64,000 bases of DNA from an uncultured Verrucomicrobiae bacterium (GTDB taxonomy: Bacteria > Verrucomicrobiota > Verrucomicrobiia > Verrucomicrobiales > Akkermansiaceae). The stretch is from contig CALGOH010000223.1 of NCBI GenBank assembly GCA_937957985.1, positions 1 to 64,000 of the forward strand, given 5' to 3'. The translations under genes were made by a program, and so were the position numbers. This document shows, piece by piece, positions 29,259-38,216 of the stretch. Position 1 is the first letter of the stretch, and each line of letters starts with the position of its first letter. Under the pieces are notes generated by a model. The model ran no database searches. It was given only the letters and a program-made list of their open reading frames with translations, and was not told the origin of the DNA.

Positions 29259-30665
29259 ATGCCGCTTCGTCTCCTTGCCGCCGTCATGTCCCTGATCGGC
29301 CTGCCCGCCCTGGCCGCCGACCGGCCCAACGTCCTGCTGATCTGCGTCGACGACCTCCGGCCCGAGCTCGGCTGTTACGGAGTCGATTACATCAGATCAC
29401 CGAACATCGACCGACTGGCGGACGAGGGTGTGCTTTTCCGAAACCACTACGTCCAGGCACCCACCTGCGGAGCCTCGCGCTACACCCTGCTCACCGGCAC
29501 CTACGACCGGAACAACGGCGGAAACGGCGCACTCTTCGCTCGGGCGAATCGCCTCAAGGAGCCGCCCGCGCAGCCCTCCCTGCCACGATTCTTCCGCGAT
29601 CAGGGCTACGTCACCGTCTCGATCGGCAAGGTCAGCCACCATCCCGGCGGCCGCGGCGGACCGGACTGGGATGAGCCGTCGAAACCCGAGATGCCCGGGG
29701 CCTGGAGCCGCCATCTCCAACCGACGGGAGCATGGAAGCATCCGCGCGGCGTCATGCACGGGCTCGCCCACGGCGAAATCCGGAACCGGGCCGGCGACAT
29801 GGCCGTCTATCAGGCCGAGCCGGGCACCGACGACATCTACCCGGACGGCCTCACCACCGAGACCGCATTGGGTCAGCTCGAGCATTTGAAGCAGTCCGGC
29901 AAGCCCTTCTTCCTCGCCGTCGGCATCATCCGTCCGCACCTCCCCTTCGGCGCGCCGAAGAAGTACCTCGATCTCTACGAAGGCATCGACCTGCCGCCCA
30001 TCCCCCACCCCGACAAGCCCGCGGGCAAGACCACCTGGCACGGCTCCGGCGAGTTCATGAAATACAAGCGCTGGGGAAAGGATCCGCGCAAGGACGGCGA
30101 CTTCGCCACCGAGGTGCGCCGCCACTACGCCGCCTGCGTGAGCTACGCCGACGCCCAGGTCGGTCGATTGCTCGACCGGCTCGAAACCCTCGTCCTCGAA
30201 GACGACACGCTCGTCGTCCTGTGGGGCGACCACGGCTGGCACCTCGGCGAGCACGCGGTGTGGGGCAAGCACACGCTTTTCGAGGAATCGCTCCGGTCGC
30301 CGCTCATCATCCGCGCGCCCGGAATGAAGAATCCCGGGGCCGCCCCCTCGGCCATCGTCGAAACCCTCGACGTCTATCCCACGCTCTGCGAACTCGCCGG
30401 ACTCGAGGGGCCCGGATTTCTCGACGGCGAAAGCCTCGTCCCGCTGATGAAGGACCCCGGCAGGACCGGCGGCACGGCCATCGCCTACCACAACCGCGCC
30501 ACCACCATCCGCACCGACGACCACCGCCTGATCATCCACCGCGACGGCACCGCCGAACTCTACGATCACCGGTCCGCGGAGGGCGAGACCAAGAACATCG
30601 CCGGAGAAAAGCCCGAGGTGGTCGCGGAGTTGCGCGAGCAGATCGACGGGCGCCTGAAGCGCTGA
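29259..30665 (+). CDS. Secreted sulfatase, iduronate-2-sulfatase-like
   Basis: This 468-residue protein has a signal peptide ([16 protein letters not shown]). The sulfatase core has [14 protein letters not shown] (metal Asp pair) and the formylglycine signature CGASR at about residues 71-75, whose Cys is oxidised by a formylglycine-generating enzyme. [20 protein letters not shown] and a C-terminal subdomain follow. The family removes sulfate esters from polysaccharides in the periplasm. It ends 13 bases before the 3' end of the convergent rnpB. Confidence 0.9.
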   Translation: MPLRLLAAVMSLIGLPALAADRPNVLLICVDDLRPELGCYGVDYIRSPNIDRLADEGVLFRNHYVQAPTCGASRYTLLTGTYDRNNGGNGALFARANRLKEPPAQPSLPRFFRDQGYVTVSIGKVSHHPGGRGGPDWDEPSKPEMPGAWSRHLQPTGAWKHPRGVMHGLAHGEIRNRAGDMAVYQAEPGTDDIYPDGLTTETALGQLEHLKQSGKPFFLAVGIIRPHLPFGAPKKYLDLYEGIDLPPIPHPDKPAGKTTWHGSGEFMKYKRWGKDPRKDGDFATEVRRHYAACVSYADAQVGRLLDRLETLVLEDDTLVVLWGDHGWHLGEHAVWGKHTLFEESLRSPLIIRAPGMKNPGAAPSAIVETLDVYPTLCELAGLEGPGFLDGESLVPLMKDPGRTGGTAIAYHNRATTIRTDDHRLIIHRDGTAELYDHRSAEGETKNIAGEKPEVVAELREQIDGRLKR

Positions 30666-30677
30666 AGGAAAAGAGCG

Positions 30678-31064
30678 GCCGCTCCCCTGTAAGCCGGATT
30701 CTGTTCCCCCCGCCTTTGCGGGGTTCGACGATCATTTCTCTATGCGACTAATACCCGGGGATTCGACGGGCGGGCGACCCTTCCCCTGTTCTGTCTTGCA
30801 CCGCGCGGGGTTTGCCGTGCCACCGTCGTTGCCTCCGGCGCGGTGGGCTCTTACCCCACCTTTTCACCCTTACCCAGCCCCACTTTTGCGATGAAGGTCT
30901 TCATCGCAAAAGTGGGGCTGGGCGGTTTGTTTTCTGCTGCACTTTCCGTCCGGGCTCCTCGCGGAGACCCGTCCCCCGTTTTCACGAGGCACGCTGCCCT
31001 GTGGTGTCCGGACTTTCCTCTGCCGGATTCCGAAGAAGCCGACAGCGATCGCCCGGGGAGCGGC
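30678..31064 (-). ncRNA. rnpB: RNase P RNA, bacterial type A
   Basis: This is a 387-base RNA. P1 is a perfect 10-bp helix between GCCGCTCCCC at the 5' end and GGGGAGCGGC at the 3' end. The conserved GAGGAAAGTCCGGAC (CR I/P4) lies near the 5' end, followed by GGACGGAAAGTGCAGCAGAAA, then GGTAAGGGTGAAAAGGTG, AAGAGCCCACCGC and GTGGCACGGCAAACCCC, with ACAGAATCCGGCTTA near the 3' end. The helix at the P12 position is a perfect 24-bp hairpin. A palindrome followed by TTTT overlaps P1 and can serve as terminator. The RNA processes tRNA 5' ends. Confidence 0.95.
30873..30922 (-). repeat. Perfect 24-bp hairpin at the P12 position of rnpB
   Basis: The arms 30873-30896 and 30899-30922 are exact reverse complements separated by 2 bases. 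They lie between the conserved AAACCGCC and GGTAAGGGTGAAA segments, where P12 belongs. One arm begins CCCAGCCCCACTTTTGCG. Confidence 0.9.
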
Positions 31065-31071
31065 GCGGGAG

Positions 31072-31121
31072 CTTCGCTCCGGAAGTTCAGAGTTCCAAGT
31101 GCCAAGTTCCGGGGAGCGAAG
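31072..31121 (-). repeat. 7-base tandem tract inside an inverted repeat, upstream of rnpB
   Basis: CTTCGCTCC (31072-31080) and GGAGCGAAG (31113-31121) flank four 7-base units, plus strand AGTTCAG, AGTTCCA, AGTGCCA and AGTTCCG (31084-31111). The tract lies directly 5' of rnpB, in its promoter region. The AGTTCCA unit recurs ahead of ftsW. Confidence 0.7.
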
Positions 31122-31141
31122 TTGCTCGCCCGCCATTGGAG

Positions 31142-31161
31142 GCAGCGCGCCCCCGCGCTGC
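31142..31161 (-). other. Perfect 8-bp GC hairpin downstream of the DUF456-like gene
   Basis: GCAGCGCG and CGCGCTGC pair perfectly around a CCCC loop. There is no T run. It could mark the 3' end of the membrane-protein gene or be part of a dispersed repeat. Confidence 0.4.
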
Positions 31162-31251
31162 GACCGTCACGGCGGACCCCACCCTGGCAACCAAACGGCA
31201 CCCCGCCAGCAGCCTCACCTCCGCGGGACGGGGGCGCCCCGCCTCCAAGCC

Positions 31252-31797
31252 TCAGCCGACCCACCAGATGTCGATGAACAGCCACGCGATCATGATCACG
31301 CCGATGATCACCTTCACCACGAGGTTGGCGAGCGTCCCCACCGCCGAGCCGACGCCGGAGATCACCGCGGGCTTCGTTTCCTGCTTCGCAAAGATCGCCT
31401 CGAAGGCATAGGCGCCCACCAATGGCCCCACGAGCAGTCCGAAAGGCATGAAGAACATGCCGGCGATGCCGCCGACAATGGCCCCGGCGGCGCCCCATTT
31501 CGTGCCCCCGAACCACTTCGCGCCCGCCGCCCCGCTGAAGAAGTCGAAGGCCTGGCCGATCGCCAGCAACAGGCCCAGCACCACAAAGGTCCACCATTCC
31601 GCCCCCGAGTCCCGCTCAAGCAGCCACCCGAGGGTCAGCCGGTGGGACACGGCGGCGAGGAAGATCATCAGGTGCCCGGGAATGACCGGAATGAAACATC
31701 CGGCGAAGCCGATCACGACCAGACTGACGGTGACGACCCACGCGCCGCCGACGCTGAGCCCGTACCATCCGCCCCATTCACTGATCGCTTCCCACAC
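31252..31797 (-). CDS. DUF456-like membrane protein
   Basis: This 181-residue protein has about five hydrophobic helices. It shows the FIPVIPGHLMIFLA segment and the paired glycine-rich helices GAIVGGIAGMFFMPFGLLVGPLVGAYAFE characteristic of DUF456. Function unknown. A GTG at 31797 is preferred because the coding character begins there; the frame stays open to another GTG at 31842. The gene diverges from the next gene. Confidence 0.75.
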   Translation of the reverse strand: MWEAISEWGGWYGLSVGGAWVVTVSLVVIGFAGCFIPVIPGHLMIFLAAVSHRLTLGWLLERDSGAEWWTFVVLGLLLAIGQAFDFFSGAAGAKWFGGTKWGAAGAIVGGIAGMFFMPFGLLVGPLVGAYAFEAIFAKQETKPAVISGVGSAVGTLANLVVKVIIGVIMIAWLFIDIWWVG

Positions 31798-31906
31798 GCC
31801 GCAACCGCTAGGCGCTCGACCTCCGGAATGCAACCCCGCCACTCCTCCAATCCGGTCGGCAGTTTCTACTCAGGATCCGGGCGTTTCCGTCGTAGTCTCC
31901 CCCAGC

Positions 31907-32344
31907 GTGTTCTCCAAGACCCGCCAACTCCTGCGCGGCATGTCCGCTCCCTTCAGGCTCGCCTGGCTGTTGCTGGTCGCGGGAATGGTCCTGTTTGTCG
32001 GCGGCTCGCTCCCGCTCGGCTGGCCGACGTCCTGGGCGGGCGTGGCCTGCCTTGTTCTGGGCATCCTCGTCACCGCGCTTTCGTCCCGCGACCGCGACGA
32101 CCCCCGCTCGACCGATGGCGCGTTCCGCGGCGGGGTGTTCGTCTCGATGCTGCTCACCCCGACCGTGGTCTTGTTGATCTTTGCCGTGCTGATCGGATTC
32201 TGCGGGCTGATCGTCGGACTGATCGCGGGATTCGGGGCTCAACTCCTTCTCGTCTGCATCCGCATGCTGCTGATGGCCATGGTTGTTAGTTTCGTGACCG
32301 GCATCCCCGCGTACGCCAGCCTTCCGCGGCGCACCCATTCCTGA
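31907..32344 (+). CDS. Small integral membrane protein of unknown function
   Basis: This protein of up to 145 residues has four hydrophobic segments (LAWLLLVAGMVLFVGG, WAGVACLVLGILVTAL, VFVSMLLTPTVVLLIFAVLIGF, LLLVCIRMLLMAMVVSFV). No motif is recognised. The start is uncertain: GTG at 31907 or ATG at 31940. It is followed after 4 bases by the DUF4230-like gene, so the two are likely cotranscribed. Confidence 0.6.
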   Translation: MFSKTRQLLRGMSAPFRLAWLLLVAGMVLFVGGSLPLGWPTSWAGVACLVLGILVTALSSRDRDDPRSTDGAFRGGVFVSMLLTPTVVLLIFAVLIGFCGLIVGLIAGFGAQLLLVCIRMLLMAMVVSFVTGIPAYASLPRRTHS

Positions 32345-32348
32345 ACGC

Positions 32349-33014
32349 ATGTCGCATCACCCCGAGATCTGGAAAACCGTCCGCTGGCTCGCCCTGCTGG
32401 CCGCGGTCGTGCTGCTCGCCTTCTTCGGTCTCCGCAGCATCAACAAGGCGGTCGGCGGCACCACCTCCGGGCTTGAACGCGGCCTCGACAAGGTGCTCGG
32501 CGCGCTGACGAATTCCGACACGCGGATCGTGGAGGGCCGGGCCGAGGTGGTCTCGCGCAACGAGATCAGCGAGCTTTCCCTGCTGGAACTCCGGATGTCC
32601 GCAACCCGCAGCTACGAGAACGAGGCGTTCATCCTGAAATACCTTTCCGCCGGCACCAAGAAGCTGATCATCCGCGGCGACTACCGGGTGACCGCCGGCT
32701 ACCGGCTCGAGCCGGGCGTGTCGCTGCAGGTCGAGGACGGCGTGCCGGTCGCCCGCTTTCCCGAGCCCGCCATCCTCGGCGTCGAACTGATCGACTTCGA
32801 GGTGCTCAGCGAAAAGGACGGATGGTGGAATGGTGTCACCGCCGCCGACCGGGCCACGTTGCTGCGGGAACTGCGCCAGCAGATGCGCATGGAGGCGACC
32901 AAGAGCGGCGCTCTCGACCTCGTCGACAGCACCCTGCGTTCGCGGTTGAAGGATCTCGTCGGCACGGCGGACGTGCGCGTCGAGCGACCGGCCAAGGACA
33001 CCGCAGCACCCTGA
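32349..33014 (+). CDS. DUF4230-like single-span membrane protein
   Basis: This 221-residue protein has an N-terminal transmembrane helix (WLALLAAVVLLAFFGL). The periplasmic domain is of the DUF4230 type: ELSLLELRMSATRSYENE, then LIIRGDYRVTAGYRLEPG and VARFPEPAILGVELIDFEVL, with a C-terminal helix. Function unknown; neighbours give no clue beyond the envelope. Confidence 0.72.
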   Translation: MSHHPEIWKTVRWLALLAAVVLLAFFGLRSINKAVGGTTSGLERGLDKVLGALTNSDTRIVEGRAEVVSRNEISELSLLELRMSATRSYENEAFILKYLSAGTKKLIIRGDYRVTAGYRLEPGVSLQVEDGVPVARFPEPAILGVELIDFEVLSEKDGWWNGVTAADRATLLRELRQQMRMEATKSGALDLVDSTLRSRLKDLVGTADVRVERPAKDTAAP

Positions 33015-33067
33015 CGCTACCACACGAAGTTGATAGCTCGGCCCGGCCGGCACCGTTGAAGGCCGAC

Positions 33068-34612
33068 ATGCTCCGTTGCTTGCTTTTCCTGGCCACCGTC
33101 GCCTCTTCGCTCGCCGCCGCGACGCCGAACGTCGTCGTGATCCTCGCCGACGACATGGGCGTCGGCGACGTCTCCCACAACGGCGGCAAGGCATCCACCC
33201 CCCACCTCGACCGCCTTGCGAAGGAAGGCATGCGTTTCACCGACGCCCACAGTGCCTCCTCGGTCTGCACGCCGACGCGCTACGCGCTGGTCACCGGCCG
33301 CTACAACTGGCGCTCGCCTCTCAAGAACGGCGTGCTCTGGGGTCCCAGCGAGGCCTTGATCCGGAACGGGGAAACAACCATCGCCGCATTTCTCGGAAAG
33401 CACGGATACCAGTCGTCGGTCATCGGCAAATGGCACCTCGGTCTCGGCTGGGCGAAGCTCGATGAGAAGGCGCAAGCCGCCGAGGGTCCGACCAGGGGCG
33501 TCGGCTGGGACATCGACTTCGGCAAGCCCGTGGCCAACGGCCCGACCGCGCTCGGTTTCAGCGAGGACTTCCTTTTCCCCGCCTCGCTCGACATGGCGCC
33601 CTACGTCTATCTGCGCGACGACGAGGTGATCGAGCAGCCGACCATTTCCAACGCACTCCATCCCGGACGCTGGGGCCCGGCGGTCAAGGGCATGGAGGCC
33701 GCGCAGTGCCTCGGTGACTTCGCGCGCGAGGCCCGGGCGTTCATCGGTCGGGCGAATGAGATGGAGAAGCCGTTCTTCCTCTACCTGCCCCTCACCTCGC
33801 CCCACACCCCCATCGCGCCGTCGGAGGCCTTCAAGGGTAGATCCGACCTCGGCCCCTACGGCGATTTCCTGATGGAGACCGACTGGGTCGTCGGCGAAGT
33901 GCTGGCCGAGCTTGACGACCGCCAGCTCGCCGAAGACACGCTGATCGTCTTCACCACCGACAACGGCTGCTCGCCGGCCGCCGGCATCCCCAAGCTCGAG
34001 GCCAAGGGACACTTCCCGAACGGCAAGCTCCGCGGCCACAAGGCGGACATCTACGAGGGCGGCCACCGCGTTCCATTCCTCGTCCGCTGGCCCGGCAAGG
34101 TGGCTGCCGGAGCGGTCAGCGACCGCACGATCTGCCAGACGGACATCTTCGCCACCGTCGCCGCCGCACTCGACCAGCCCCTCGGTGAAACCGCCGCTCC
34201 GGATTCGGTTTCCTTCCTTCCGACCCTGACCGGTGAGGCGCAGGACCCGCGCCCGGCGACCGTTCACCATTCCATCAACGGCTCCTTCGCCATTCGCAAG
34301 GGCCCGTGGAAACTGTGTCTCTGCCCCGGATCGGGAGGATGGTCCGAGCCCAAGCCGAAGCAGGCCTGGAACGACAAGAAGCTGCCTCGCGTCCAGCTTT
34401 TCAACCTCGCCGACGATCCCGGAGAAACGAAGAACCTGGAAAGCGAACATCCCGACAAGGTCGACGAGTTGATCGGGGAACTCGTCGCGCTCATCGAGCG
34501 CGGTCGCACCAGCACCGGACCGAGCCAGCCAAACAACGGCGAGATTCCTTTCCACAAGGAGTTGCTCACCAAATTTCCCGTCCTCGCCGAATCCCCTGCG
34601 ATCGAGCACTGA
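33068..34612 (+). CDS. Secreted arylsulfatase-family sulfatase
   Basis: This 514-residue protein has a signal peptide (LRCLLFLATVASSLAAATP). VVVILADDMGVGDV gives the metal Asp pair, and the formylglycine signature is CTPTR (about residues 67-71). GKWHLGLG, YLPLTSPHTP and FTTDNGCSP follow in arylsulfatase A order. The start is the ATG just before the signal peptide. It is the second sulfatase in 4 kb. The 53-base gap upstream holds no clear promoter. Confidence 0.9.
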   Translation: MLRCLLFLATVASSLAAATPNVVVILADDMGVGDVSHNGGKASTPHLDRLAKEGMRFTDAHSASSVCTPTRYALVTGRYNWRSPLKNGVLWGPSEALIRNGETTIAAFLGKHGYQSSVIGKWHLGLGWAKLDEKAQAAEGPTRGVGWDIDFGKPVANGPTALGFSEDFLFPASLDMAPYVYLRDDEVIEQPTISNALHPGRWGPAVKGMEAAQCLGDFAREARAFIGRANEMEKPFFLYLPLTSPHTPIAPSEAFKGRSDLGPYGDFLMETDWVVGEVLAELDDRQLAEDTLIVFTTDNGCSPAAGIPKLEAKGHFPNGKLRGHKADIYEGGHRVPFLVRWPGKVAAGAVSDRTICQTDIFATVAAALDQPLGETAAPDSVSFLPTLTGEAQDPRPATVHHSINGSFAIRKGPWKLCLCPGSGGWSEPKPKQAWNDKKLPRVQLFNLADDPGETKNLESEHPDKVDELIGELVALIERGRTSTGPSQPNNGEIPFHKELLTKFPVLAESPAIEH

Positions 34613-34888
34613 AAAGGTCCGCCATAGGAGTAGGTAGTTCCTCCTTCAGGAGGTCCCGCGCCGGTCGAGCAAAGTCGGACAAGGCACAACTTCAGCGTGC
34701 CCATGGGCCTCCGGATCGACCAACCGCTGAGAGCCATTCCCCGCCGGAAGAATGGTCGCGCGTTTCGCATCCACGACCGGGACGGTCGTGCCACTGGAAG
34801 GCCTGGATGACCTTTCTCAAAATATAGATCCCCGATCTTCCAAAGATACGTGGTCAACAACCCCTCGCGTCCGTGAACCTGACACGAC
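34613..34888. other. Palindrome-rich intergenic region between sulfatase and ftsW
   Basis: These 276 bases between convergent genes hold no supported gene. They contain CCTCC-TTCA-GGAGG near 34641-34660 and CGACCG-GGA-CGGTCG near 34777-34795. The first palindrome gives the peptide-like reading PPEGGTT on the minus strand. I recall similar readings from intergenic repeats of Verrucomicrobiota, so this may be a degenerate dispersed repeat. No T-tailed terminator for either gene is evident. Confidence 0.45.
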
Positions 34889-36037
34889 TCAGAGCCGCAC
34901 CTCGTAGGTCTTGCGGGCGGTGAGGCCGGGCTCGGGACGCTGGTCGAGGCGAGAGCGGCGGTGGATGCCGCACAGCAGGCCGACCGAGGCGAGCGTGAAC
35001 ACGAGGTTGGTGCCGCCGTAGCTGACGAAGGGCAGCGGCAGGCCGGTGTTGGGCAGCACGGCGGTGGTCACGGCGATGTTGACCATCGCCGGCACCACGA
35101 TCACGGCGGTGAGTCCGATCGCGAGGCAGCGATTGAAGACGTTCGAGGCGTGAATGGCGATCCCCGCCCCGGCGACGGCGATCACCACGTAGCACAGCAC
35201 CGTGGCCAGCGTGCCGAAAAGTCCGAGTTCCTCGCCGATGTTCGGAAAGATGAAGTCGGTGTGCGCGTACGGCATGTGCCCGAACTTCTCGAAGCCGTTG
35301 CCGAGTCCCTGGCCCTTGACGCCGCCGTTGCCGAAGGCGAGCAGCGCCCGCCACTGCTGCAGGCCCTTGTGCATCTGGTGGTAGGGATCCTCGAGGTTCA
35401 TCCAGGCCTCGATACGGCTCCAGCGGTTCTCGTTGGACCGGACGAGAAAGTAAAAGCCCGTGGCGCCGGCCAGCAGCGTCGGGACCAGGAAGACAAGCCG
35501 CACGCCCGCCGTGAAAAGCACCGCGAATCCGGCGGCGCCCAGGCCGACGGCGGTGCCCATGTCGGTTTCGAAAAGGATCAGCAGGAACGGAATACCCAGC
35601 AGGATGCCGGGCACGACGAAGCCCTTCCAAAAGGTCGGGATCTCCGTCTGCCAGCGGGCGAACCAGCCGGCGAGGCCGATCATCGTCAGCGCCTTGGCCA
35701 CCTCGGAGGGCTGGAAGCGGTTGACCACCGGAAAGTGGATCCAGCGCCGTTCGCCGTTGATGTCGGCCGCCACGCCGGGCACGTAGCAGAGGGCCAACAG
35801 CAGGCATCCGCCCAGCAGCAGCCACGGCCAGATCCGCCGCAGGTGGTCGGGATTCAGCGTCGCGAGAAAGAACGCCCCGATCACCCCTGCAACCGCCATC
35901 CAACTCTGGCGCGCGAAGAAGTAGTAAGGTTCCTCCGCGCCCTGCACCCACGCGCTGGTGCTCGCCAGCATCACCAGCCCGAGCGCCACCAGCGTCGCGA
36001 CGGCGGCGCAGAGGGCGAGGTTCAGGTAACGGGGCAT
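34889..36037 (-). CDS. ftsW: Peptidoglycan glycosyltransferase FtsW (SEDS family)
   Basis: This 382-residue polytopic membrane protein polymerises lipid II at the septum together with FtsI. SEDS hallmarks are GERRWIHFPVVNRFQPSEVAK, LFETDMGTA, KGQGLGNG and HTDFIFPNIGEELG, and near the end LPNTGLPLPFVSYGGTN. The start is ATG at 36037. It is the last gene of the dcw cluster and is separated from the LysM gene by a 7-base periodic tract. An FtsW/RodA distinction rests mainly on the dcw position. Confidence 0.92.
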   Translation of the reverse strand: MPRYLNLALCAAVATLVALGLVMLASTSAWVQGAEEPYYFFARQSWMAVAGVIGAFFLATLNPDHLRRIWPWLLLGGCLLLALCYVPGVAADINGERRWIHFPVVNRFQPSEVAKALTMIGLAGWFARWQTEIPTFWKGFVVPGILLGIPFLLILFETDMGTAVGLGAAGFAVLFTAGVRLVFLVPTLLAGATGFYFLVRSNENRWSRIEAWMNLEDPYHQMHKGLQQWRALLAFGNGGVKGQGLGNGFEKFGHMPYAHTDFIFPNIGEELGLFGTLATVLCYVVIAVAGAGIAIHASNVFNRCLAIGLTAVIVVPAMVNIAVTTAVLPNTGLPLPFVSYGGTNLVFTLASVGLLCGIHRRSRLDQRPEPGLTARKTYEVRL

Positions 36038-36059
36038 GGCGTGAGGCGTGCGAAGCGCT

Positions 36060-36087
36060 TGGAACTTGGACTTTCTTACTTGGAACT
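36060..36087 (-). repeat. Four-unit 7-base tandem tract in the ftsW leader
   Basis: On the minus strand the units AGTTCCA, AGTAAGA, AAGTCCA and AGTTCCA follow one another exactly, starting 3 bases after the LysM gene stop and ending about 22 bases before the ftsW start. Confidence 0.75.
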
Positions 36088-36090
36088 TCT

Positions 36091-36903
36091 TTACTCCGGA
36101 AGCTTCAGGTCCATGCCGACCCGGAGGTGGCGCGGATTGTCGATGCCGTTGAGGGACATGAGCTTGTCGACCGAGGTGCCGTGCTTCTGCGCGATCGCCC
36201 AGAAGGTGTCGCCGGGCTGGACCTTGTAGTCTCCGGACGAGCCGGCGGCGGCGGGAATCTCGCGGCCGGACTGGCGGGCGTCGGCCTGGCGGGCGGCGTC
36301 GGTCACCACCAGGCCCGCGGCGGGCGGGACGACGGGATCCGCACGGACCTCGGGTGCCGGCTCGACATGGACCGGCTGCCCGCCGTTCCGCAGCTCGGCG
36401 ATTTCCGGAGGCTCCACGGCGGTGATGGTCCTCGGTGGGATGCGCAGGTAGCGGCCCTGGCGCAGCGGGATGTTGTCGTTGGCCGAGCGCAGTTCGGTCT
36501 CATCGATGCCGAACCGGGAGGCGATCCCTTCATAGGTATCGCCGGTGCCGACGGTGTAGAGCGAGTCACCGGAGCGGATCTTCGGCAGGTCGGACTCCTC
36601 GGCGGCCGGTGCGGCGGCGGCGCGGTCCGGCGTCGGGGTGGCGGTTTCCATGTTGGCGGACTCGTCTCCTTCCAGCCAATGGCTGTGGAAGAAGATGCCG
36701 GCGATCGCCACCACGTGGATGGCGAGGATGACGATCAGGGCGCGGGCGACGCCGAGGTTCGGCACGTCTCCTTCGAAGTCCGCGGCGGAGGCGGTGGTGG
36801 CGGCGCGATGGCGCTTCTTCTTCCTCGCGACATTCACGAAGAGCGTGGTCAGCCCCCCTTTGCGGGCGGGACGGCGTTTCACGGTCAGGCGTTGGTTTCT
36901 CAT
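36091..36903 (-). CDS. Membrane-anchored double-LysM protein in the dcw cluster
   Basis: This 270-residue protein has a basic cytoplasmic N terminus (RNQRLTVKRRPARKGG), one transmembrane helix (VARALIVILAIHVVAIAGIFF, about residues 51-71) and two LysM repeats. The first starts SLYTVGTGDTYEGIASRFG and the second DYKVQPGDTFWAIAQKHG and runs to the C terminus. LysM domains bind GlcNAc in peptidoglycan. Its place between murD and ftsW suggests a division or cell-wall scaffold role. The start is ATG at 36903; the upstream frame overlaps murD. Confidence 0.85.
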   Translation of the reverse strand: MRNQRLTVKRRPARKGGLTTLFVNVARKKKRHRAATTASAADFEGDVPNLGVARALIVILAIHVVAIAGIFFHSHWLEGDESANMETATPTPDRAAAAPAAEESDLPKIRSGDSLYTVGTGDTYEGIASRFGIDETELRSANDNIPLRQGRYLRIPPRTITAVEPPEIAELRNGGQPVHVEPAPEVRADPVVPPAAGLVVTDAARQADARQSGREIPAAAGSSGDYKVQPGDTFWAIAQKHGTSVDKLMSLNGIDNPRHLRVGMDLKLPE

Positions 36904-36917
36904 GGTGGTCGGGTGTT

Positions 36918-38216
36918 TCAGCGAAGTTCCTTTACGAGTTGGCAAAAGGTGGCGCCGCGTTCCTCGTAGCCGTCGAACTGGTCGAAGGACGAGGTGCCGG
37001 GCGAGAAAAGAACGGTGCCGCCGCGGACGGCGTGGCCGCGGGCGAGCGGCACGGCTTCGGCGAGGGTGGCCACGCATTCGGCGGGCACCGCCGACCCGAG
37101 GGTGCCGGCCAACGCCGGGCCGATCTGGCCGAAGGTGACGACCGACCTGACCCGCTCGCGCAGCAGCGGGAGCAAGGGCGTGTAGTCGAGTCCCTTTTCC
37201 TTGCCTCCGGCGATCAGGACCACCGGGCGGTCCTGGGATCGGAGGGCGCTTTCGAGCGCGTGAAGGTTGGTCGCCTTGGAGTCGTTGAGCCATTCGACGC
37301 CGTCCAGCGTGCGCACCAGTTCGCAGCGGTGGCGCGGCGGCGCGTAGCCGTCGAAGGCGCGGGAGATCGAGCCGCGGTCGGCACCGGCGGCCAGGCCGGC
37401 GGCGATGGCGGCCATCGCGTTCTCGGCGTTGTGCAGGCCGCGCAGGTGCGAGCCTTCGTGGAGGTCGAGGAAAAGCTCGCCGCGATGCATGAGCCGCCGA
37501 CCGTCGGAGAACCACTCGGCCTCCGGGCGTTCGGTGGAGAAGGTCACCACCGACGCGGCAAGCTGCGGCAGTTCCTCGCCGTGGCGCACGACCGCGGTGT
37601 CGTCGGCCCGCTGGTTCTCGAAGATCCGCAGCTTGGCGGCGCGGTACTGCCCGACCGACTCGTAGCGGTCCATGTGGTCGGGCGAGAAATTCAGCCATAC
37701 CGCCACGTCCGGACGGAAGCCGGCGATCGTCTCGAGCTGGAACGAGCTGGCCTCCAGCGCGAGCACCTGCGGCACCGGATCGCGCATCACGACCTCGCAG
37801 ACCGGCGTGCCGTAGTTTCCGCAGGCCGCGGTGGCGAAGCCCGAGGCGCTCATCACCCGCTCGACCAGCTCGGTGGTGGTCGTCTTGCCGTTGGTCCCGG
37901 TGATGGCAATGATACGACCTTCATAGTAGCGGCTGGCCAGCTCGATCTCGCCGACCGTCTCGCCCGCCTCGCGTGAGAATGCCGCCACCAGCTCGCCGTA
38001 AGTCGGCACGCCGGGACTCACCACCAGCAGGTCGCAGGCCGCCGCGGAGTCTGGCGTGATCCCGGCATGCAGGGTGGCGCCCTCGATCGCCGCGTCGATC
38101 TTCTCCCGACCGTCGTAGACATGCACCTCGGCGCCCTCGCGCAGGGCGAGCGCCGCCGCGGCCCGGCCGCTGGAGCCGGCACCGAGGATGTTCACGCGTT
38201 TTCCGGAGAGGGTCAT
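36918..38216 (-). CDS. murD: UDP-N-acetylmuramoylalanine--D-glutamate ligase
   Basis: This 432-residue cytoplasmic Mur ligase adds D-Glu to UDP-MurNAc-L-Ala. The N-terminal Rossmann domain has NILGAGSSGRAAA, the ATP-binding loop is ITGTNGKTTTTE, NFSPDHMDRY and WLNDSKATNLHA lie in the middle and C-terminal parts, and VLIAGGKEKGLDY follows. The ATG overlaps the mraY stop by one base step (ATGA). Confidence 0.95.
   Translation of the reverse strand: MTLSGKRVNILGAGSSGRAAAALALREGAEVHVYDGREKIDAAIEGATLHAGITPDSAAACDLLVVSPGVPTYGELVAAFSREAGETVGEIELASRYYEGRIIAITGTNGKTTTTELVERVMSASGFATAACGNYGTPVCEVVMRDPVPQVLALEASSFQLETIAGFRPDVAVWLNFSPDHMDRYESVGQYRAAKLRIFENQRADDTAVVRHGEELPQLAASVVTFSTERPEAEWFSDGRRLMHRGELFLDLHEGSHLRGLHNAENAMAAIAAGLAAGADRGSISRAFDGYAPPRHRCELVRTLDGVEWLNDSKATNLHALESALRSQDRPVVLIAGGKEKGLDYTPLLPLLRERVRSVVTFGQIGPALAGTLGSAVPAECVATLAEAVPLARGHAVRGGTVLFSPGTSSFDQFDGYEERGATFCQLVKELR

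Noticed and set aside
33017..34609. 530-codon minus-strand frame opposite the second sulfatase
   Set aside because: Antisense shadow caused by high GC at third positions; the plus strand has a clear sulfatase with a signal peptide.
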